From Moraxellaceae bacterium (lineage in GTDB: Bacteria > Pseudomonadota > Gammaproteobacteria > Pseudomonadales > Moraxellaceae), in the NCBI GenBank assembly GCA_003543245.1, contig DPJB01000020.1:53150-63323 (forward strand): a DNA stretch of 10,174 nucleotides. Direction: 5' to 3'. Below the pieces are notes generated by a model. It had not been told where the DNA came from. It did not search any database and worked only from the letters and a program-made list of their open reading frames with translations. Of this stretch, positions 1 through 6,318 are shown one piece after another. The number at the start of each line of letters is the position of its first letter. Within the stretch, counting starts at the first letter, position 1. The translations under genes and the position numbers were made by a program.

Positions 1-555
1 GACGAAGGGAAAGGTGCGAGCCGCCGCCTGCGTCGTCTGGAAGCCAAACTCCCCGCCGTGATCTACGGTGGCAAGGAAGCTGCACAGTCCATCACTCTCG
101 AGCTGAGGGAACTGGTCAAGGCCCTGGAAAACGAAGCCTTCTACTCGCACGTGCTGACCATCAACATCGATGGCAAGCCGCAGCAGGCCGTTATCAAGTC
201 CCTGCAGCGTCACCCGGCCAAGAACACTCCGCTGCACGCTGACTTCCTGCGTGTTGACGCCACCCACAAGCTGACGATGAAGGTGCCCCTGCACTATCTG
301 AACCAGGACACCTGTGTTGGCGTGAAGACCGAAGGCGGCGCGCTGTCCATCATGGCCAACGAAGTCGAAGTGGCCTGTCTGCCGGCCAACCTGCCGGAAT
401 TCATCGCGGTGGACCTGAAGGATGTGCATGTCGGCACCAGCCTGCATCTGTCCGACATCACCCTGCCGGCCGGCGTGGAAATCCCGTCACTGGCCCTTGG
501 TCACGATTACGATCAGCCGATCGCAAACGTGCACAAGAGCACGGCCGACGCGTAA
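1..555 (+). CDS. rplY: 50S ribosomal protein L25/general stress protein CTC, 5' truncated
   Basis: Binds 5S rRNA in the large ribosomal subunit. The frame is open from base 1 to TAA at 553-555, giving 184 visible residues. The first visible residues, DEGKGASRRLRR, are the typical conserved segment about ten residues into L25 proteins, so only a short N-terminus lies outside the window. The protein continues well past the short E. coli L25 length, with the acidic beta-rich C-terminal extension of the CTC/TL5 type (roughly residues 95-180). A GTG at 58 is an internal codon, not the start, because the coding similarity runs upstream of it. A strong terminator follows 20 bases after the stop, so it probably ends a transcription unit (often prs-rplY). 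The order rplY-pth-ychF is common in beta- and gammaproteobacteria. Family assignment is secure. Confidence 0.95.
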   Translation, partial: DEGKGASRRLRRLEAKLPAVIYGGKEAAQSITLELRELVKALENEAFYSHVLTINIDGKPQQAVIKSLQRHPAKNTPLHADFLRVDATHKLTMKVPLHYLNQDTCVGVKTEGGALSIMANEVEVACLPANLPEFIAVDLKDVHVGTSLHLSDITLPAGVEIPSLALGHDYDQPIANVHKSTADA

Positions 556-575
556 TCGCGGCCCGATGCACGACA

Positions 576-604
576 AAAGCGGGGCCTCTGGGCCCCGTTT
601 TTTT
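576..604 (+). terminator. Rho-independent terminator after rplY
   Basis: A 7-bp perfect GC stem (CGGGGCC at 580-586 paired with GGCCCCG at 591-597) with the 4-base loop TCTG, followed by seven T (598-604) and preceded by AAAA (576-579). It lies between the rplY stop and the pth start, so pth probably has its own promoter or depends on read-through. The A-tract could let it work weakly on the other strand too. Confidence 0.92.
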
Positions 605-636
605 ATTCAGATGGCGCACCAAGACAGCAGCACACC

Positions 637-1221
637 ATGACCACACTTCGCCTGATCGTCGGCCTTGGAAATCCGGGCCCCGAATACGCGGCCACCCGGC
701 ACAATGCCGGTCAGTGGTTTGTGGAGCGGCTTGCCGCAAAATATGGCATCCGCCTGAGTCCCGAACCGAAATACTTCGGCATCAGTGGACGCGGCACGGT
801 AAACGGACAGGATCTGCGCCTGCTGATCCCCACCACCTTCATGAACCGCTCCGGACAGTCGGTTGGCGCTCTGGCCACCTTCTTCAAGATTCTTCCGGAC
901 GAGATTCTCGTGGCACATGACGAGCTCGACCTGCCCCCTGGCACCATCCGCCTGAAAACCGGCGGTGGCCATGGCGGCCACAACGGGTTGCGCGACATCA
1001 TTCCCGCGCTTGCCAACCAGAACGGCTTTCACCGCCTGCGTATCGGGATTGGCCACCCCGGCGATGCCAAACAGGTGTCGAACTATGTACTGGGCAAGGC
1101 CCCGGCCACAGAGCAGGAAAAGATCGAGGCCGCACTGGATGCAGCCGAAGCACTGAGTGATGACCTTGTCGCCGGCAAACTGGCGGCAGTAATGAACAAG
1201 CTGAACGGTTTCAAGGCCTGA
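637..1221 (+). CDS. pth: Peptidyl-tRNA hydrolase
   Basis: Cytoplasmic esterase that releases tRNA from peptidyl-tRNAs dropped by stalled ribosomes; essential in most bacteria. The 194 residues match the E. coli enzyme in length. The N-terminal motif VGLGNPGPEYAATRHNAG carries Asn12 and the catalytic His22 (E. coli Asn10 and His20). HDELDLP has Asp95 (E. coli Asp93) and GGHNGLRD has Asn116 (E. coli Asn114). The constant +2 offset across all active-site residues supports the ATG at 637. No strong Shine-Dalgarno is visible; AGCAG at about 624 is the best purine stretch. It lies between the rplY terminator and ychF, the normal pairing with ychF. Confidence 0.97.
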   Translation: MTTLRLIVGLGNPGPEYAATRHNAGQWFVERLAAKYGIRLSPEPKYFGISGRGTVNGQDLRLLIPTTFMNRSGQSVGALATFFKILPDEILVAHDELDLPPGTIRLKTGGGHGGHNGLRDIIPALANQNGFHRLRIGIGHPGDAKQVSNYVLGKAPATEQEKIEAALDAAEALSDDLVAGKLAAVMNKLNGFKA

Positions 1222-1265
1222 CTTTTCAGGAACGCATTTCCCAGGTTTTTTCGTTAGGTTTTTTC
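1218..1265 (+). other. pth-ychF spacer with small hairpin and repeated AGGTTTTTTC
   Basis: The 86-base gap between pth and ychF begins with a 5-bp hairpin (CCTGA/TCAGG, 1218-1231) that overlaps the pth stop. Two copies of AGGTTTTTTC follow, at 1243-1252 and 1256-1265, separated by GTT. The T-tracts look terminator-like, but no strong stem directly precedes them, so this is at best a weak terminator or attenuator. No convincing promoter was found for ychF. Confidence 0.3.
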
Positions 1266-1307
1266 TGTTGGGGAGCGGTAATCGCGCCCTGACCTGTGAG
1301 GCAAAAA

Positions 1308-2399
1308 ATGGCTATCAATTGCGGTATCGTCGGGCTTCCCAACGTCGGCAAATCCACCCTGTTCAATGCACTGACCAAGGCCGGTATCGCGGCGGAAAAC
1401 TTTCCGTTCTGCACCATTGAGCCCAATACCGGCATCGTGCCCGTGCCCGATCCCCGTCAGGACGCCCTGTCGGCCATCGTGAAGCCGCAGCGCATCCAGC
1501 CTGCCACCATCGAGTTCGTGGACATTGCAGGCCTTGTCGCCGGAGCCTCCAAGGGTGAAGGATTGGGCAACCAGTTTCTGGCCAATATCCGTGAAACCGA
1601 TGCCATCGCGCACGTCGTACGCTGCTTCGAGGATGACAACGTCATTCACGTGTCCAACCGCATCAATCCGGTCGATGACATCGAGATCATCAACATGGAG
1701 CTGGCACTGGCCGATCTTGATACGGTTGAAAAAGCCCTCAAGCGCGTGGAAAAACAGGCCAAGGGTGGCGACAAGGAAGCCCAGGCCCTGAAAGTGGTGA
1801 TGGAAAAAGTACTGCCGACGCTCACCGAAGGCCTGCGCGTGCGCACCATGAACCTGAACGCCGATGAACTGGCCATACTCCGACCACTCTGCCTCATCAC
1901 CACCAAGCCGGTGATGTACATCGCCAACGTCTCGGAAGACGGCTTTGACAACAATCCGCACCTGGATGCCGTCGTGGCGTATGCCAAAGCCGAAAACGCG
2001 ATTGTGGTGCCGATCTGCAACAAGATCGAAGCCGAAATTGCCGAGCTGGACGAAGCCGACAAGGTGGAATTCCTCGAAACCCTGGGCATGGAAGAACCGG
2101 GCCTCAATCGCGTGATACGCGCCGGCTACCAGCTACTGGGTTTGCAGACCTACTTCACCGCTGGCGTGAAGGAAGTGCGCGCATGGACCATCAAGGTTGG
2201 CGCTACCGCCCCGCAGGCTGCCGGCGTCATTCATACCGACTTTGAAAAGGGCTTCATTCGTGCAGAAGTCATCGCCTACGAAGACTTCGTGAAGTACAAC
2301 GGTGAGGCCGGGGCCAAGGAAGCCGGCAAGTGGCGTCTGGAAGGCAAGGAGTACATCGTCAAGGACGGCGACGTGATGCACTTCCGCTTCAATGTCTGA
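1308..2399 (+). CDS. ychF: Redox-regulated ATPase YchF/OLA1
   Basis: Obg-family P-loop protein that binds ATP rather than GTP and associates with ribosomes; linked to stress responses. From the ATG at 1308 it is 363 residues, the same as E. coli YchF. G1 is GLPNVGKS (residues 9-16) and G3 is DIAGLVAG (72-79). The G4 position reads NVSE (207-210) instead of NKxD, the change that gives ATP preference in this subfamily. His114 is present at the position of the E. coli catalytic His. The C-terminus is a TGS domain ending in the typical YIVKDGDVMHFRFNV. An in-frame GTG at 1296 is possible, but the ATG at 1308 fits the family N-terminus and has a purine-rich site (TGAGG, 1296-1300) at proper spacing. 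The IS relic begins 15 bases after the stop. Confidence 0.97.
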   Translation: MAINCGIVGLPNVGKSTLFNALTKAGIAAENFPFCTIEPNTGIVPVPDPRQDALSAIVKPQRIQPATIEFVDIAGLVAGASKGEGLGNQFLANIRETDAIAHVVRCFEDDNVIHVSNRINPVDDIEIINMELALADLDTVEKALKRVEKQAKGGDKEAQALKVVMEKVLPTLTEGLRVRTMNLNADELAILRPLCLITTKPVMYIANVSEDGFDNNPHLDAVVAYAKAENAIVVPICNKIEAEIAELDEADKVEFLETLGMEEPGLNRVIRAGYQLLGLQTYFTAGVKEVRAWTIKVGATAPQAAGVIHTDFEKGFIRAEVIAYEDFVKYNGEAGAKEAGKWRLEGKEYIVKDGDVMHFRFNV

Positions 2400-2414
2400 A
2401 AAGCAGCAACACCC

Positions 2415-2463
2415 GATGCAATGTAGAAAAGCCACGCAAAACAGGCTGTGTCAAAACTCCCTG
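2415..2463 (+). repeat. Left terminal inverted repeat of the IS relic
   Basis: Begins GATGCAATGTAGAAAAGCC and ends AAAACTCCCTG. It matches the reverse complement of 3514-3562 without gaps at 45 of 49 positions. The mismatches are at repeat positions 20, 32, 37 and 46. The exact outer boundary of the transposable unit is uncertain by a few bases because no target duplication marks it. Confidence 0.9.
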
Positions 2464-2470
2464 ATGCTGT

Positions 2471-2504
2471 AAACAATAACGCCCCGTCAGGGGCGTTATT
2501 GTTT
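2471..2504. terminator. Hairpin inside left IS end, probable bidirectional terminator
   Basis: Perfect 15-bp stem (2471-2485 with 2490-2504), loop GTCA. The arms read AAACAATAAC-GCCCC and GGGGC-GTTATTGTTT. The AT-rich base of the stem supplies a U-rich 3' arm in both directions. It would stop transcription leaving ychF and would also stop antisense transcription leaving the transposase. It lies 71 bases past the ychF stop and may now be the working ychF terminator. Confidence 0.75.
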
Positions 2505-2520
2505 TGGGGTCTGGCAGTTT

Positions 2521-3460
2521 TCAGGAAGGTTGCAGTCGTTGCATCAGAGAAACAGCCCCCAACAGGCTCATCAATCGCTTCAGATTGAAAGCCATCACCC
2601 CCAACGCCATTTCACACGAGGCTCCCGACAACCCGCGTAGCAGAAAGCGACGCCCGAACAGGCGTTCCTTCAGTTCTGCAAAAGGCCTCTCCACCGTACA
2701 ACGGCGTAATCGCATCAATTCAGGGGTAGCACGTTCATTCATGCGTTGCAGAATATCGTCATCCCAGTACCGCTAAACAAACCGCTGGCGGGCGGTGGTG
2801 CAACGGGGCTTCAGCGGACAGGCACTGCAGGCGCCTTCTGTGCCCGCATAAATCGTCCATCGCTTTTTCCGGTGCTGTTGTTTGCGGCTCAGCACTTCGT
2901 CGGCCGGGCCTCAGGCTCAGGATCTGGCAAGGTCACTGCTTCTGGCGTCGGCTCGTCGGTATTATCCAGCCCCGCCAGATATCGCCGCATGGCCTCTCGG
3001 GCCAGTACCCGCTTCTGGCTGCTTACCGCTCGGAACTTTGAGCCATCAATCGCAACCCAGCCACTCTGCAACATCGCCTGGGCGCGAGCCCACTGAATCA
3101 GCTTTGCCCCCGCCAGGGTAATCGCTTCACGATGCACGCGACGGAACTCGGCAATCACCTTGTGATCCGGGGCCAGACGGTTCAGCAACCACATCACTTC
3201 GATATTGCGGTGACACTCGGCCTCCAGTCGACGAGAAGAGCGTACCTGTTGCAGATACCCGTACAAATACAGCTTGAGCAGGTCACGCGGGTCATACCTG
3301 TCGCCGCCGCAACACTGCGAATAAACCCCAGTCCTGCCATGTCCAGACTGTCGACAAAGGCATCAATCACGCGGCACGCATGATCGTCGGGAATGATGTC
3401 ATCCAGGCATTCAGGGAACATTGCCCGCTGTCCTCGTCCTTCTCCTATGATGTGGCCCAA
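2521..3460 (-). pseudogene. IS1182-family transposase, broken by frameshift, deletion and stop
   Basis: DDE transposase remnant. The N-terminal piece starts near 3460 (TTG, possibly a decayed start) and reads GEGRGQRAMFPECLDDIIPDDHA to about 3295. There the frame shifts: the next piece resumes with RYDPRDLLKLYLYGYL and runs with SSRRLEAECHRN and VAIDGSKF (first catalytic Asp region) to about 2900. It then jumps to a third frame with ACSACPLKPRC, an in-frame TAG at 2775-2773, then the C-terminal segment RRCTVERPFAELKERLFGRR ending at TGA 2521. All three pieces use different frames. About 310 residues remain against roughly 450-480 in intact relatives; the missing part includes the central catalytic region. 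The AAATG-YDPRD joint suggests a deletion of about 10 bases at the first lesion (inference from family sequence). Confidence 0.9.
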
Positions 3461-3461
3461 A

Positions 3462-3494
3462 ACAATAACCCCCGAACATGTCGGGGGTTATTGT
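3462..3494. terminator. Hairpin inside right IS end
   Basis: Perfect 14-bp stem (3462-3475 with 3481-3494), loop ACATG. The arms read ACAATAAC-CCCCGA and TCGGGG-GTTATTGT. It sits immediately upstream of the transposase reading frame on the minus strand, where it could terminate or mask transcripts entering from outside, a known way for insertion sequences to avoid activation by read-through. The outer stem matches the left-end hairpin while the GC core differs. Confidence 0.7.
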
Positions 3495-3513
3495 CGCTCA
3501 TCTCAAGCGGCGC

Positions 3514-3562
3514 CAGAGAGTTTTGGCACAACCTGTTTTGCGGGGCTTTTCTACATTGCATC
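3514..3562 (-). repeat. Right terminal inverted repeat of the IS relic
   Basis: Read on the minus strand it begins GATGCAATGTAGAAAAGCC and ends AAAACTCTCTG, pairing with 2415-2463 at 45 of 49 positions. Similarity to the left end continues inward, after a 12-base length difference, through the hairpin and a shared TTTTGGG. Confidence 0.9.
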
Positions 3563-3645
3563 AAATTCAGCATGTTCAATCCAACCAGAACGCATTATCG
3601 AAAAGACAAGCAGGTGATACCGCTCATCGTCCTGCCCCACACACA

Positions 3646-3670
3646 AGAACCACTTCCTGACTTTGGTTCT
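3646..3670. promoter_or_regulatory. Inverted repeat upstream of the PyrR-like gene
   Basis: AGAACCA (3646-3652) and TGGTTCT (3664-3670) form a 7-bp inverted repeat with an 11-base spacer, 48 bases before the PyrR-like start. A good -35-like TTGACA lies at 3684-3689, but the only candidate -10 (GCTAAT, 3709-3714) is 19 bases away and touches the start region. No promoter is therefore assigned. The repeat could be an operator, an RNA hairpin or chance. Nothing else is recognised in the 156 bases between the IS relic and the gene. Confidence 0.25.
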
Positions 3671-3718
3671 GGATATGCTAGCCTTGACAGGAATCCCTCC
3701 GCACGGTGGCTAATGATC

Positions 3719-4279
3719 ATGGCGGCAGACAACGGGCAACGCTTTTGTCTTTACTCGGCAACCGAACTGGAGGCCGTACTGGATGAAATGGCACATCGGG
3801 CCAATGCGCTTGTGCGTGCAGACAAGCCGCTTGCTCTGGTCGGCATTTTACGTCGTGGCGAGCCGCTGGCCAGAATGCTGCAGGCGCGACTGGCCATCCT
3901 GCGTGAACAAGCCGACACTCCTCTTTACCCGCTCAAGGTCAAACGCTATGCGGATAACCTTGAACTGCTTCATGCCGAAACTGCGCTGGAAGAAAATCCC
4001 GCGCTGGCCGGGCTTGACCTGAAAAACACCACACTACTGGTTGTTGATGATGTGTTGTATCAGGGGCATTCCCTGCTGCGTACCTGCGCCTGGCTGGCAC
4101 GGCTTGGCGCACAGGAGGTGCGCACAGCCGTGCTGGTCGATCGCTGCGTTGGCACCCAACCTGTGCATGCAGATATCACCGGCATCCGGCTGCAGGTTGC
4201 CGCCAGTGACGTCATCGAATGCAATGTCCCGCCATACGAAGCAGATTTCCGTGTCGACGTCTGGCGTCGTCTCCCCTGA
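3719..4279 (+). CDS. PyrR-like phosphoribosyltransferase, orphan
   Basis: Type I phosphoribosyltransferase, 186 residues from the ATG at 3719. The order of motifs follows PyrR (uracil phosphoribosyltransferase/pyr regulator): LVGILRRGEPLA at 40-51, a PRPP-binding loop LLVVDDVLYQGHS at 106-118, and AVLVDRCVGTQPVHADITG at 137-155. PyrR normally has DDVLYTGRT in the loop; here Thr and Arg are replaced by Gln and His, which may alter PRPP binding. No pyrB or pyrC is nearby and no pyr attenuator was seen, so a pyrimidine role is unproven. An ATG at 3713 is in frame, but GGTGG at 3705-3709 is better spaced for 3719. The frame is open further upstream into the IS relic; that part is not related to the family. 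It converges on the hydrolase gene with 7 bases between stops. Confidence 0.82.
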   Translation: MAADNGQRFCLYSATELEAVLDEMAHRANALVRADKPLALVGILRRGEPLARMLQARLAILREQADTPLYPLKVKRYADNLELLHAETALEENPALAGLDLKNTTLLVVDDVLYQGHSLLRTCAWLARLGAQEVRTAVLVDRCVGTQPVHADITGIRLQVAASDVIECNVPPYEADFRVDVWRRLP

Positions 4280-4286
4280 ACCCCCT

Positions 4287-4964
4287 TCATGCAATTGAAG
4301 CGTCATATGGCAAATGCCGCAGGAACCAGCCTGCAGAAAGCCGGGCCACTTCCTCCAGCGTGCCAGGCTCTTCAAAAAGGTGGGTAGCCCCCTGCACTAC
4401 GGCGACGTGCTGCTCACACTGCAGTTGCCGGCTACTGTTGCGATTCAGGGACAGCACCTCATGATCATTCCCCCCGACAATCATCAGCACCGGCGCGCGT
4501 ACCTGCTGCAGAGCGCTACCGGCCAGATCAACCCGGCCGCCACGTGACACCACGGCACGAACCTCGCCTGGTCGTGTCGCCGCTGCCATAAGGGCCGCGG
4601 CAGCGCCTGTACTGGCACCAAACAATCCCATCCCCAGCACAGCAACATCCCTGTCGCGCCGCAATGAGTCAATCACACGAACCAGTCGCTGCGTCAGCAG
4701 GGCAATATCAAAACGGAGTTCGCGCGTTACATCATCAATGCGCTGTTCATCCTCACCCAGCAAATCAAAAAGAAGGGTCGCCAGACCGCACTCGTTGAAA
4801 TAGCGAGCCACACTCTGGTTGCGCGGACTGAAACGGCTACTGCCACTACCATGCACAAATACCACAAGGCCTTCCGGGTGCTCAGGCACAGAAAGTTCGC
4901 CATGCAGTTGAACATCTGCAAGCAAGAAGGTCATCGGACGCCTCATGAAGCGTTCATGCACCAT
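4287..4964 (-). CDS. Dienelactone-hydrolase-like alpha/beta hydrolase
   Basis: Predicted cytoplasmic serine hydrolase of 225 residues; substrate unknown. An oxyanion-type VVFVHGSGSSRFSPRN segment (34-49) is followed by the nucleophile elbow GASTG with Ser118, Asp167 in VGGNDHEV and His195 in GATHLFEEPG, a complete catalytic triad in normal order. The start at 4964 has an excellent Shine-Dalgarno (AAGGAAGG) 5 bases upstream. Its first 11 bases overlap the end of the upstream phosphoribosyltransferase, indicating translational coupling. The same two domains occur adjacent or fused in other bacteria (for example M. tuberculosis Rv0571c, from memory), so the two products probably act together. 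Regulation is expected from the FNR-type promoter upstream of the first gene. Confidence 0.9.
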   Translation of the reverse strand: MVHERFMRRPMTFLLADVQLHGELSVPEHPEGLVVFVHGSGSSRFSPRNQSVARYFNECGLATLLFDLLGEDEQRIDDVTRELRFDIALLTQRLVRVIDSLRRDRDVAVLGMGLFGASTGAAAALMAAATRPGEVRAVVSRGGRVDLAGSALQQVRAPVLMIVGGNDHEVLSLNRNSSRQLQCEQHVAVVQGATHLFEEPGTLEEVARLSAGWFLRHLPYDASIA

Positions 4965-5637
4965 GATGACCTTCCTTTCCCGACTCCCGTGCCCATGCCT
5001 GCCGTAGCAGCGCTTGCACCTCTTCATCAGAAACCTGGCCAAACTCCTCATACCATTGCCCGATGGACGAGAATGGCTCCGGCGTAAACAGGCAAACAAC
5101 CTTGTCCACCAGCCTGGCCACCGCCGCGACACTCTCCTGGGCCCCAACCGGAATGGCTATGATTATTTCAGACGGCATCTGCTGGCGCACAGCCTGTATC
5201 GCAGCACGCATCGTGGCACCTGTCGCCAGTCCGTCATCAACAATAATCACGCGTTGCCCACGCAACACAGGCAAGGGGCGCAACCCTCGATACAGATGAT
5301 CCCGGCGCTCCAACTCGGCACTTTCACGACGCTCGACTTCCCCGATGGCATGCCGGGAAATATCCAGATACTGCATGACATGGTCATTCAGCACCCGCAC
5401 GCCTCCGCTGGCAATCGCGCCCATCGCCAGTTCCTCGTTTCCCGGTACGCCCAGCTTTCTGACAAGCATCAGATCCAGTCGCGCATGAAGTGCCCGTGCA
5501 ATTTCCGCGGCCACTGGCAAGCCACCCCTCGGCAGCGCCAGTACCAGCACATCCGGCTGGCCTTGCAATGGCATGAGAGCCGAGGCCAGTAACCGACCTG
5601 CCTCAACCCGATCCCGCAGTGGCAGCTTGTGACTCAT
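4954..5637 (-). CDS. Phosphoribosyltransferase family protein, coupled to the hydrolase
   Basis: Type I PRTase fold, 227 residues, substrate unknown. VLALPRGGLPVAAEIA (32-47) is the characteristic N-terminal motif of this ComF/PRTase-like group, and the PRPP loop is VIIVDDGLATGATM (130-143) with the paired Asp134 and Asp135. The ATG at 5637 is chosen because GGGGAGG ends 4 bases upstream; the open frame upstream to 5730 runs through the promoter region and lacks family similarity. The stop at 4954-4956 lies inside the downstream hydrolase gene. Proteins of this type are common in anaerobic or dormancy stress clusters, including the Burkholderia lxa locus (recalled). The FNR box at 5717-5730 is correctly spaced to activate it. 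Confidence 0.9.
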   Translation of the reverse strand: MSHKLPLRDRVEAGRLLASALMPLQGQPDVLVLALPRGGLPVAAEIARALHARLDLMLVRKLGVPGNEELAMGAIASGGVRVLNDHVMQYLDISRHAIGEVERRESAELERRDHLYRGLRPLPVLRGQRVIIVDDGLATGATMRAAIQAVRQQMPSEIIIAIPVGAQESVAAVARLVDKVVCLFTPEPFSSIGQWYEEFGQVSDEEVQALLRQAWARESGKEGHHGA

Positions 5638-5687
5638 GAGGCCTCCCCGACACACCCGCCAGGTTCTTGCAGGCGGTGCATCCAGTA

Positions 5688-5730
5688 ACGATAGACTAGA
5701 GGCATCAATCCTGAAGCTGATACAAATCAA
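5688..5730 (-). promoter_or_regulatory. FNR/Anr/Dnr box with class II promoter for the PRTase-hydrolase pair
   Basis: On the minus strand TTGATTTGTATCAG (5730-5717) matches the FNR-family consensus TTGATnnnnATCAA at 9 of 10 specified bases. A -10-like TATCGT lies at 5693-5688, 23 bases after the box, which puts the box centre near -42 from a start around 5681. That is the class II activator position (-41.5). The leader would be about 44 bases before the Shine-Dalgarno and ATG. The box lies between divergent genes and may also serve the + strand gene. Confidence 0.72.
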
Positions 5731-5761
5731 CCGCTGGAGCTACAGGCTTGCATATGGCTCC

Positions 5762-5767
5762 TATACT
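5762..5767 (+). promoter_or_regulatory. Candidate -10 element upstream of the BCAM0308-like gene
   Basis: TATACT matches the sigma-70 -10 consensus at 5 of 6 bases. The -35 position 17 bases upstream reads GCTACA, a poor match, so activation may be needed. The FNR box centre is about 50 bases before the expected start, which is not a standard activating position. An alternative TATGGC at 5753-5758 would give exact class II spacing but is a weak -10. Confidence 0.35.
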
Positions 5768-5829
5768 GGTGTTGTGACGGGGTGCCAGTGGTGCCCCCTT
5801 TGCTCTTGAAGCCCGACAGGATGCCAGCC

Positions 5830-6318
5830 ATGGACAAATTTCGTGATCGTCGCCAGGAAAAACTGCCCCAGACGGAACTGCATGATCCTTATCTCAAACA
5901 GCGCCTGAGTGGCCCTGCCAAATGCCCCGAATGCGGAGCATTCTGTCAGGCTGGCCGGTGGAGCTGGCAAGCCATCCCCGCCAACGGACATATCGATGAC
6001 GTGAAGTGTCCGGCTTGTCGGCGCATTGCCGACCAGGCACCAGCAGGCACAGTAACGCTCAGTGGCGACTTCATCAGTACCCATCAGGATGAAATCCTGA
6101 GCCTTGTACGCAACACGGAAGCCCGGGAAAAAAGTGAGCACGCACTGGAACGCATCATGCAGTGTAGCAGCAGCCCCGACGGTCTCGTTGTCACCACCAC
6201 CGGTGTGCATCTGGCCACGCGCATTGGTCATGCACTGGATGCCGCCTACAAGGGACATACGGAATACCAGTACAGTGACAGCGATGCACATGTACGGGTG
6301 AACTGGCTACGCAACTGA
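5830..6318 (+). CDS. BCAM0308-like small zinc-ribbon protein
   Basis: 162-residue soluble protein of unknown function. Two CxxC pairs, CPEC (32-35) and CPAC (60-63), form a probable zinc ribbon, with the aromatic stretch GRWSWQ between them. The N-terminus (DKFRDRR...HDPYLKQR) is basic. The C-terminal half (about 85-160) ends with GLVVTTTGVHLATRIGHAL and HVRVNW; the layout recalls NMD3-like RNA-associated zinc proteins, but this is only a resemblance. BCAM0308 is the reference name from the B. cenocepacia low-oxygen-activated locus (recalled). The ATG at 5830 is preferred over 5821 because AGGA (5818-5821) is 8 bases before it. It is divergent from the PRTase-hydrolase pair and upstream of the Dnr-like regulator. 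Confidence 0.72.
   Translation: MDKFRDRRQEKLPQTELHDPYLKQRLSGPAKCPECGAFCQAGRWSWQAIPANGHIDDVKCPACRRIADQAPAGTVTLSGDFISTHQDEILSLVRNTEAREKSEHALERIMQCSSSPDGLVVTTTGVHLATRIGHALDAAYKGHTEYQYSDSDAHVRVNWLRN

Larger units (their letters stand above)
2415..3562. mobile_element. Decayed IS1182-type insertion sequence
   Basis: A 1148-base relic bounded by 49-bp inverted repeats (2415-2463 and 3514-3562, 45 of 49 bases identical). Each end has a long hairpin just inside the repeat. The minus-strand transposase remnant fills the middle. Intact IS1182-family elements are usually about 1.5-1.9 kb, so several hundred bases are missing, consistent with loss of the central transposase segment. No clear target-site duplication is seen: the left flank ends CAACACCC and the right flank begins AAATTCAG. 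The family call rests on transposase sequence style (MFPECLDD, LKLYLYGYL, SSRRLEAECHRN, MWLLNRLAPDHK, VAIDGSKF, NLKR near the C-terminus). The element is not expected to move by itself, though its ends might be mobilised in trans. Confidence 0.88.

Noticed and set aside
1254..1961. Long minus-strand open frame of 235 residues antisense to ychF
   Set aside because: It is a shadow of the strongly conserved ychF gene, with His- and Gly-rich composition typical of antisense frames.
2400..2430. Target-site duplication flanking the IS relic
   Set aside because: Compared left flank (AACACCC) and right flank (AAATTCA) and found no direct repeat at the inferred boundary or within a few bases of it.
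2504..3383. Several plus-strand open frames inside the IS
   Set aside because: They are antisense to the transposase remnant and match nothing; the minus strand explains this region.
3380..3718. In-frame upstream extension of the PyrR-like gene, giving a 299-residue reading frame starting inside the IS
   Set aside because: It crosses the IS hairpin and terminal repeat, has no similarity to phosphoribosyltransferases, and the family N-terminus fits the ATG at 3719.
4285..4300. Small inverted repeat CTTCA/TGAAG at the convergent PyrR-like and hydrolase stops as a terminator
   Set aside because: The stem is only 5 bp, AT-rich and lacks T-tracts; it overlaps the hydrolase stop and is too weak to call.
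5014..5592. Plus-strand open frame of 192 residues opposite the phosphoribosyltransferase
   Set aside because: The minus strand encodes a clear PRTase with all motifs; the antisense product has no recognisable family features.
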